Source: M3007 sp046316495 (GTDB lineage: Bacteria > Bacteroidota > Bacteroidia > Chitinophagales > Saprospiraceae). Taken from it: a stretch of 57,909 bases of DNA. The stretch is from assembly GCA_046316495.1 (NCBI GenBank), contig JBKDAM010000169.1, positions 1 to 57,909 of the forward strand. Reading direction: 5' to 3'. The number at the start of each line of letters is the position of its first letter. Position 1 is the stretch's first letter. This document shows, piece by piece, positions 52,300 to 57,909 of the stretch. The translations under genes were made by a program, and so were the position numbers. The notes under the pieces were generated by a model that was not told where the DNA came from, ran no database searches, and saw nothing but the letters and a program-made list of their open reading frames with translations.

Positions 52300-53406
52300 T
52301 TACTCTTCTGGTTGTGGCTGAGTAAAATCGCTTGCTTGGGGCGCCTCTAATGCTGCCTGAGCGGGGTCGGATGGCTCAGACGCTTCTGTTGGCTCCTCTA
52401 AACGAGTTCCCTCATACTTGCGTTTGCGTTGTTCTTTGCGGATACGTTCCTCGGCCTCCACTTTGTCGTAGGCTTTGATGATTTCCTTGACGAGTCGGTG
52501 GCGCACCACATCTTCTGTAGTCAGCTGCATGATGGCAATTCCTTCCACCCCTTCCAGGATATCCATTGCCTGGCGGAGACCGGACTTTTGTTGACTTGGA
52601 AGGTCAATCTGCGTCAGGTCGCCCGTGATAATACACTTGGCGGTAGGTCCCAATCGGGTCAGGAACATTTTTATTTGCAGGGGCGTTGCATTTTGGGCCT
52701 CATCAAGGATGATATAAGCATTATCGAGGGTTCGACCCCGCATAAAAGCGATGGGGGCAATTTCGATAATACGGTTATCCATAAAAAACTGGAGTTTATC
52801 CATGGGCAGCATATCATCCAAGGCATCGTACAAAGGCCTTAGATAAGGATCTACCTTTTCCTTCAAGTCACCCGGCAAAAAACCCAGATTTTCACCCGCT
52901 TCAACGGCAGGGCGCGTCAGGACAATTTTTTTCACCAATTTATTTTTCAGGGCACGGACAGCGATGGCCACAGCGGTATATGTTTTACCGGTCCCCGCTG
53001 GACCAATTGCAAACACGATGTCATTGGTTTCACAAGCATCGACCAGCTTCTTCTGGTTTCGGGTTTTGGCTTTGATAGGCCGTCCCTCTCTTCCATGAAG
53101 AATGGTATTGGAACCATGGTCATTGTAGGAAGAAAGCCGGATATCGAACGGATTTTCTCCACTGAGCAGGTCTTCCACGGTGTGTACCGGTAGTTCCTGG
53201 TGTTCTCGAAGGTAACGGACCATCATTTCGAACTTGGCCTTTACCTCCTGGGTATCCTTTTTTTCTCCGGAAATTTTTAGGCTATTTCCCCGGGAGGTGA
53301 TGGTCGCATCCGGATACGCTTTTCTCAATAAGTTTAGTTTCAGGTTGTTTTCGCCATAAAGGGCGACCGGATCAACTCCTTCAACTGTCAGAATTATTTC
53401 GCTCAA
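52300..53406 (-). CDS. phoH: PhoH family ATPase
   Basis: 368 residues from TTG 53406 (SEIILTVEGVDPVALYG), which matches the family start. An N-terminal KH-like part is followed by the ATPase core: Walker A IGPAGTGKTYTAVAIAVRAL, VLTRPAVEAGENLGFLPGDLKEKVDPYLRPLYDAL and Walker B YIILDEAQNATPLQIKMFLTR, GDLTQIDLP. PhoH/YbeZ works with YbeY in rRNA maturation. The acidic, Pro/Ala-rich tail (EEPTEASEPSDPAQAALEAP) is an addition. No ybeY is adjacent. A -7 box TACTTTTG (minus strand, 53466-53473) lies 59 bp upstream. Confidence 0.94.
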   Translation of the reverse strand: MSEIILTVEGVDPVALYGENNLKLNLLRKAYPDATITSRGNSLKISGEKKDTQEVKAKFEMMVRYLREHQELPVHTVEDLLSGENPFDIRLSSYNDHGSNTILHGREGRPIKAKTRNQKKLVDACETNDIVFAIGPAGTGKTYTAVAIAVRALKNKLVKKIVLTRPAVEAGENLGFLPGDLKEKVDPYLRPLYDALDDMLPMDKLQFFMDNRIIEIAPIAFMRGRTLDNAYIILDEAQNATPLQIKMFLTRLGPTAKCIITGDLTQIDLPSQQKSGLRQAMDILEGVEGIAIMQLTTEDVVRHRLVKEIIKAYDKVEAEERIRKEQRKRKYEGTRLEEPTEASEPSDPAQAALEAPQASDFTQPQPEE

Positions 53407-53451
53407 TTGGAGAGTATTGTTTTATGGAATGAAATTAGAATGTGCTACAAG

Positions 53452-53473
53452 TATCTTTGCGTTGACAAAAGTA
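53452..53473. promoter_or_regulatory. Overlapping opposed -7 boxes in the phoH/DUF62 intergenic region
   Basis: TATCTTTG on the plus strand (53452-53459) and TACTTTTG on the minus strand (53466-53473) both match TAnnTTTG, and their predicted starts nearly coincide near 53462. A 7-bp inverted repeat, CTTGAAC (53474-53480) and GTTCAAG (53511-53517), lies just to the right. The rest of the 302-bp gap to 53709 shows a second weak box (GACCTTTG, about 53600) and no gene. Confidence 0.45.
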
Positions 53474-53709
53474 CTTGAACTATTTTTGAACCTTAAAAAA
53501 AAATTTATTTGTTCAAGAGTAATTGGTCAAGGCTCAAAAAAAAGGTGGCTACTTATTTTGTTTACGTTCCCTTTTTTGGGTGGATTAGGCCAGTAGAACG
53601 ACCTTTGTCCTGATGGAGTGTACCTCGAAAAAGCTATTTTCTACAGGGTTCATCGCTTTAACAGTATCCACCTGATTTAAGTTTCCAAACCCCTTTAATT
53701 TCCCATATT

Positions 53710-54498
53710 ATGCCTGTTTTAACCCTACTTTCTGATTATGGTAACCGCGACTGGTACGCTGCTTCGTTAAAGGGGGCGATTTTAAAGGCGGTTCCAGAGC
53801 TGGTATTAGTTGACATCACCCATGAGGTTGCAGCCTTTGACATTGTGCAAGGAGCCTTTATTTCCCGAAATTGTTGGCAGGCGTTTCCGGAAGGCAGCAT
53901 TCACCTTTTGGCGGTCAACTGCCGATATGACCTGGCTCCGCGATTTATAGTGGCCAGTGTATCGGGTCATTTTTTTATTGCTCCCGACAACGGCATTTTG
54001 GGCCTGGTATTGGGAGAATTAGAGCCTGGACAGCTGCGGATACTCCCTACCCTATCGACAAACGATTCTTCTACCAGGCAGGTATTTGCGCAAGCGGTCC
54101 AACAGCTTTGCTCAAGCGGAGGCTTTGAACAGGTGGGGGATCCGATGGAGGATGCTCCAGAGCGCCGCATTGGTTTACGGCCGGTGGTGCATCCAAATTT
54201 GATTCGCGGAACGGTCTTGCACATTGACCAATATGAAAATGTAGTCTTGAACATTGATCGCGAGCTAATGGAGCGAACGGGGCAAGGCAGGCCTTTTTCC
54301 CTTTATTTCAAACGAAACGACCCAATTATCCGCCTTTCCCAGCATTATTGTTCGGTTCCAGCGGGAGAGCCCTTGTGCTTGTTTAATGCTGCTGGATTAT
54401 TGGAAATTGCAGTAAGTTTCGGAAAAGCAGCTACCCTGCTAGGTTTAAAGCGGGAAGACGTAGTAGAATTGATATTTGAAGAGTCGGTCGCTGATTAG
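53710..54498 (+). CDS. DUF62 family protein (SAM hydroxide adenosyltransferase-like)
   Basis: 262 residues. PVLTLLSDYGNRDWYAASLKGAILKAVPELVLVDITHEV is the family start, and FFIAPDNGILGLVLGEL is the second signature. Active SAM hydrolases carry a VDPGVGxxRR Asp/Arg and a FHGRD His; here these read AVNCRYDLAPRF and SSTRQVFAQ, so the catalytic Asp and His appear replaced while the Arg may be kept. I recall Bacteroidota homologues sharing such changes, so this may be a subfamily with another use. Its stop overlaps the convergent PagL-like gene by 4 bp. Confidence 0.85.
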   Translation: MPVLTLLSDYGNRDWYAASLKGAILKAVPELVLVDITHEVAAFDIVQGAFISRNCWQAFPEGSIHLLAVNCRYDLAPRFIVASVSGHFFIAPDNGILGLVLGELEPGQLRILPTLSTNDSSTRQVFAQAVQQLCSSGGFEQVGDPMEDAPERRIGLRPVVHPNLIRGTVLHIDQYENVVLNIDRELMERTGQGRPFSLYFKRNDPIIRLSQHYCSVPAGEPLCLFNAAGLLEIAVSFGKAATLLGLKREDVVELIFEESVAD

Positions 54499-55619
54499 CC
54501 TTGAAAACCGATGTTGAAGGAGATGCATTCCGCGATGGCTTTGTACGCCTTTAGTCCCAGCCCCGTGTAAATTTGGACCCTGGAGTGCTTTATCGTTGGC
54601 CAATAGTAACGTAAAGCCAGTTTATTGAAATTTCGAGAAATAAGGGCAGCATTCATTTGGGGTAAACCAATGTGGTAACCCGCTTGCAAATAAATCCCGA
54701 GCGGACCAAACAGGAACTCATCCGACAAAAAAATCCCAGAACGTGTGGCGCCCAGGGTGCTAAGGTTCCCATTGGCCAAAATCCAAGCTTCCAATCCTTT
54801 ATGTTGTTCCAGGTCTAATCCAAATCCCAACCGGTTATAGCGGTGTAAATACCGTGTGAGGGCGAGGGTGGCCGACCATTGGGCATACTTGGGGCCATCT
54901 AGGGCTCCATACTCCAGTTTGGCGAAGCCCGCTTGTAGCGTCCAACCCCATTTTTGGTCAATCGATCGATCGAAGGAGGGGACTGAAATAGGCCCTTGGT
55001 TACCATTGGGGGCATACACCAGGCCGGTATAAATTCCAGGAAAATTCATCCCTAAGTTGGGAAGCTCATACCCTCCGTTGGAGAAATGGTTGAAGACACC
55101 GGCAAGCTCCCATTTCCAGAAAGAGCCAAGGGGAACAGTCGCGGAGACACGGAATTGGGTTATGTTGTTAAAATACGAACCCAGCGCATTTTCGCCGGGG
55201 TTCTTAAAGGAATCGTGCGGATGCGAGGTCCAACCAAGGCCCGTTCCAACGCGGAAATACGCTTGGACCCAACGTGCCCGCAGCAGGGGTAAGGACAAAT
55301 GCGGGAAAATACCGGTTAGCAAGCCATGTGCCTCTGGACCTGGGTACAAACCAACTACTGCTAACCCATAGATAGGAAGTCGATGGGCCGCCTCCCAATT
55401 TTTTTGGCCATTGGTAGGAAACTGGAATCCAATTTCTACACCTGGCACCCATTGTCCGGTTTGAGTGGTTAACTTTTGATTGTGACGGAGAAAGGAGGCT
55501 TGATGGGTACCCACATACCATTCTACAGACCGCCGTTGGGTAGAATCGGAGGGGGGCACTGCTTCAGTCAAAAAAGGGAGCAGGAGCAAAAGTAAGGGGA
55601 GCAATATGCGCTTTCCCAT
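54495..55619 (-). CDS. Acyloxyacyl hydrolase / PagL-like lipid A 3-O-deacylase
   Basis: 374 residues from ATG 55619, which shares one base with the rfbC stop (TGATG), a translationally coupled junction; an earlier TTG is in frame but unlikely. Signal peptide MGKRILLPLLLLLLPFLTEA. AGVFNHFSNGGYELPNLGMNFPGIYTGLVY holds the PagL His-Ser pair (HFSNG). The rest is a beta-barrel with aromatic alternation and ends in FNIGFQG. Such enzymes trim acyl chains of lipid A in the outer membrane. It is larger than PagL (about 170), as is usual in Bacteroidota. Confidence 0.85.
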   Translation of the reverse strand: MGKRILLPLLLLLLPFLTEAVPPSDSTQRRSVEWYVGTHQASFLRHNQKLTTQTGQWVPGVEIGFQFPTNGQKNWEAAHRLPIYGLAVVGLYPGPEAHGLLTGIFPHLSLPLLRARWVQAYFRVGTGLGWTSHPHDSFKNPGENALGSYFNNITQFRVSATVPLGSFWKWELAGVFNHFSNGGYELPNLGMNFPGIYTGLVYAPNGNQGPISVPSFDRSIDQKWGWTLQAGFAKLEYGALDGPKYAQWSATLALTRYLHRYNRLGFGLDLEQHKGLEAWILANGNLSTLGATRSGIFLSDEFLFGPLGIYLQAGYHIGLPQMNAALISRNFNKLALRYYWPTIKHSRVQIYTGLGLKAYKAIAECISFNIGFQG

Positions 55620-56158
55620 CAAAACAGCTCTTTAAAATAGGGCAATACTTGATCTTTTTCCGAAATAACGGCATTTTGGAGGTCAAATTCCCAATTGATC
55701 CCTAAAGTAGGATCATCGTACCGTATTCCTCTTTCATGCGCTTTGGAATAAAAATTGTCGCATTTGTAAGCAAATTCTGCTGTTTCGGAGAGGGCAACAT
55801 AGCCATGCGCAAAACCGCGGGGAACGAAAAGTTGGAGTTTGTTTTCGGCGCTAAGTCGGACGGCATACCACTGACCGAAGGTAGGCGAATCGGTGCGCAG
55901 ATCGACCGCTACATCCAGCACCTCACCCTCTAGTACCCGAACGAGTTTGGCTTGTGCCATTTCTCCTTCTTGAAAGTGAAGTCCTCTTAAGACCCCTCGG
56001 GTGGAGCGGGCCTGGTTATCTTGAACAAAGTGCGTATGGATTCCGACGGAAGCCCAGGTCTGCTCATTGTAGCTTTCATAAAAATAGCCCCGCGCGTCGT
56101 AATAGACATTGGGTTCAAAAAGCCAAAGGTCAGCGATGGGTGTTGCGGTAAATGGCAT
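55619..56158 (-). CDS. rfbC: dTDP-4-dehydrorhamnose 3,5-epimerase
   Basis: 179 residues, normal for RmlC. It epimerises C3 and C5 of dTDP-4-keto-6-deoxyglucose on the way to dTDP-L-rhamnose. VLRGLHFQEG holds the catalytic His, FVPRGFAHGYVAL the second conserved motif, and YKCDNFYSKAHERGIRYDDP the conserved tyrosine and closing loop. The other rml genes are not in the window. It is fused by a TGATG overlap to the lipid A deacylase gene, so both act on the outer surface glycolipid. Confidence 0.95.
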   Translation of the reverse strand: MPFTATPIADLWLFEPNVYYDARGYFYESYNEQTWASVGIHTHFVQDNQARSTRGVLRGLHFQEGEMAQAKLVRVLEGEVLDVAVDLRTDSPTFGQWYAVRLSAENKLQLFVPRGFAHGYVALSETAEFAYKCDNFYSKAHERGIRYDDPTLGINWEFDLQNAVISEKDQVLPYFKELF

Positions 56159-56284
56159 GTGGATCGTTTCTTTTTTTATGCGTTCTGATCGGGCGGCAAG
56201 AGTAGGTATACCGACCTTTTTTAGAAAAAGTCGATGGTAAGCAGTACTTTAGCAGCTGTTCTTTCATTTTTAATTTCCAAACGT

Positions 56285-57682
56285 ATGAAAATCAAGTTTT
56301 GCGGTGCGGCGCGCGAAGTTACAGGCTCTTGCCACCTTTTGACGCTAGAGGATGGATTTAAAATTTTGTTGGATTGTGGACTCTACCAAGGCAATGATGG
56401 AGAAATGAATGGCTTCAATCAAAGCTGGCATTTCGATCCTGCCTCCGTAGACTGTTTGGTTGTCAGCCATGCACACATAGATCACACTGGCCGAATCCCC
56501 AAATTAGTGGCAGATGGATTTCGAGGTCCCATTTATGCGACCCATGCAACCCGCGATTTGTGTAACATTATGTTGCTCGACAGTGCGAAGATACAAGAAG
56601 GGGATGCAGCTTACCACAATAAACACCTAAATAAGGGGGAAAAAGAGGAAAAACCCTTGTATACTGTCCGGGATGTACAGCGCACCATGCAACTATTTGT
56701 CGCCCACGCCTACGAGCAATGGGTCAAAATACATCCCAACGTTCGGATTTTATACCGCGATGCTGGTCATATTTTGGGGAGTGCGAGTGTTTTACTCGAA
56801 ATAACGGAAAACGGAAAAACCACCCGAATCGGTTTTACGGGAGATATTGGCCGACCCAACCGACCTATTTTGGGAGATCCGCTACCCTTGCCGGAAGCGG
56901 ACTACCTCTTGTGCGAGAGTACGTACGGTGACCGACTCCACGAGTCTGCTCCAGGGGAAATAGAGCATTTTCTAAAAATAATTCATACAACTTGTATAAA
57001 AAACAAGGGGAAGCTGATCATCCCAGCCTTCTCGGTGGGTCGAACCCAGGAAATTGTGTACATGCTAGACCAGCTACACAAGGCTGGCCAATTACCCAAA
57101 ATCCCGGTCTATATCGATAGTCCGCTATCCATCAATGCCACGGAGGTATTTATCAATCACCCTGAATGCTTTGACGAGGAGCTCATCGAGTATATGCTGA
57201 CCGACGAAAACCCTTTTGGTTTCAACGGCTTATTTTATATACGAGATGTGGAGGGAAGCAAACAGCTTAACGACATGAACAAACCTGCCATCATCATTGC
57301 AGCTTCCGGGATGATGAATGCCGGTCGGATCCGCCACCACATTGTCAAAGGGATTGAAAATTTCAAGAATACCTTTTTAATTGTTGGCTATTGCTCACCC
57401 GGCACCTTAGGGGCGGTCTTGCGTGACGGAGCTAAAAGCATTCATATTTTTGGGAAATACAAGCAAGTACTCGCCAACATTGAAGTAATGGATGGCTTTT
57501 CTGCGCACGGTGATCAGCAGGAAATGTACGATGTAATCAAAAACCATATTCCAACCGCCAAAAAGGTCTTTTTGGTACATGGAACCCCGGATCGGCAAGA
57601 ACCTTGGGGGCAATTTTTAAAAGAAAAAGGGTTTAAAGACGTAGTGATTCCAGACCTAGGAGATGAGTTTGACCTTGATTAA
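56285..57682 (+). CDS. MBL-fold / beta-CASP RNA-processing exonuclease
   Basis: 465 residues from ATG 56285 (MKIKFCGAAREVTGSCHLL); the frame opens at 56234 but the conserved start is here. The metallo-beta-lactamase motif is VVSHAHIDHTGRIP; further zinc ligands are DAGHILGSAS and GDIGR. The beta-CASP part has STYGD, PAFSVGRTQE, IAASGMMNAGRIRHH and FSAHGDQQEM. It is a cytoplasmic RNase of the CPSF73-like/RNase J-related group, with RNA cleavage or trimming as the likely role. The stop codon lies in the first unit of a heptamer repeat array. Confidence 0.94.
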   Translation: MKIKFCGAAREVTGSCHLLTLEDGFKILLDCGLYQGNDGEMNGFNQSWHFDPASVDCLVVSHAHIDHTGRIPKLVADGFRGPIYATHATRDLCNIMLLDSAKIQEGDAAYHNKHLNKGEKEEKPLYTVRDVQRTMQLFVAHAYEQWVKIHPNVRILYRDAGHILGSASVLLEITENGKTTRIGFTGDIGRPNRPILGDPLPLPEADYLLCESTYGDRLHESAPGEIEHFLKIIHTTCIKNKGKLIIPAFSVGRTQEIVYMLDQLHKAGQLPKIPVYIDSPLSINATEVFINHPECFDEELIEYMLTDENPFGFNGLFYIRDVEGSKQLNDMNKPAIIIAASGMMNAGRIRHHIVKGIENFKNTFLIVGYCSPGTLGAVLRDGAKSIHIFGKYKQVLANIEVMDGFSAHGDQQEMYDVIKNHIPTAKKVFLVHGTPDRQEPWGQFLKEKGFKDVVIPDLGDEFDLD

Positions 57683-57769
57683 TTGTTAATGGTTAATTGT
57701 TAATGGTTAATTGTTAATGGTTAATTGTTAATGGTTAATTGTTAATGGTTAATGGTTAATGGTTAATAG
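57679..57769. repeat. Heptamer repeat array, copy 3
   Basis: Thirteen uninterrupted 7-mers alternating TTAATTG and TTAATGG from 57679 to 57769 (three TTAATGG in a row near the end, last unit TTAATAG), followed by an imperfect 14th (TGAATTG). The first unit contains the stop codon of the upstream RNase gene. Confidence 0.92.
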
Positions 57770-57776
57770 TGAATTG

Positions 57777-57909
57777 GGGTGTTGTTCGGGATGTTCGAGT
57801 TTTGGGCAGCACTTAGGATAATGGTTAATTATCAATGGTTAATTGTTAATTGGAGTAGCCTACTTAAGGAACCCCACTAATATGGTGACTTAATCCTGTA
57901 TATGAACCA
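57777..57909. other. Tail of the window with a further degenerate heptamer patch
   Basis: A 42-bp G-rich break, then TAATGGTTAATTATCAATGG and two more units to about 57852, then unrelated sequence to the edge. No gene is seen. Confidence 0.5.

Noticed and set aside
57679..57852. CRISPR array
   Set aside because: The unit is 7 bp with no spacers and no cas genes, so it is a simple tandem repeat.

Overview
The window looks like a chromosomal segment of a Bacteroidota member, most likely from the Saprospiria (Lewinella/Haliscomenobacter-like). This is inferred from several things. Promoter -7 boxes of the TAnnTTTG type precede many genes and Shine-Dalgarno-like sites are scarce. There are type IX secretion C-terminal domains, a carboxypeptidase-regulatory-domain TonB-dependent receptor, Bacteroidota-type TonB C-terminal domains, and the HU / TPR / tiny COX24-like protein / RNase E/G neighbourhood. 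No rRNA, tRNA, CRISPR array, phage or intact insertion sequence was seen.

Region 1 (1-10566, all minus strand) is a run of seven consecutive exported proteins. Six are built from WG-type repeats (KWGxxxxxG.xxxP..Y), three of those end in a TonB C-terminal domain, and a seventh is a short exported TonB C-terminal domain protein. None shows an N-terminal membrane anchor or an ExbB/ExbD neighbour. This tandem paralogous WG/TonB cluster is the most unusual gene set here. A strong terminator separates it from region 2.

Region 2 (10653-22282) is mainly housekeeping: RNase E/G, a 31-residue COX24/mS38-like protein, a TPR protein and HU (minus), YicC (plus), a pirin with a Tat-like leader, a Crp-like regulator behind a secreted protein, prmC and trmD back to back, a TrpF-like protein overlapping the trmD end, then an orphan efflux adaptor, a low-molecular-weight tyrosine phosphatase and truA.

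Region 3 (22328-28968) is an inorganic-carbon uptake operon: a canonical promoter, an unrecognised small secreted protein, dabA, dabB (11-bp overlap) and a SulP/STAS anion transporter, closed by a terminator. The DabA zinc-site residues are present.

Region 4 (28969-45606) holds nfu and a flippase, a kinase-less membrane receiver-AraC protein beside an OmpR-type regulator, small membrane proteins, a TspO-like protein, an OprD-like porin, a DUF1295 protein, DNA polymerase I, a MoxR-like ATPase, a FucP-type sugar transporter and a TonB-dependent receptor. Region 5 (45805-57682) has two T9SS-secreted proteins (one dockerin-like, one CotH), an amidohydrolase-like protein lacking the HxH motif, PhoH, a DUF62 protein, a PagL-like lipid A deacylase coupled to rfbC, and an MBL/beta-CASP RNase.

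Heptamer arrays (TTAATGG/TTAATTG) occur at 31105-31167, 31422-31482 and 57679-57852. Two of them begin inside the 3' end of a coding sequence and supply its stop codon.
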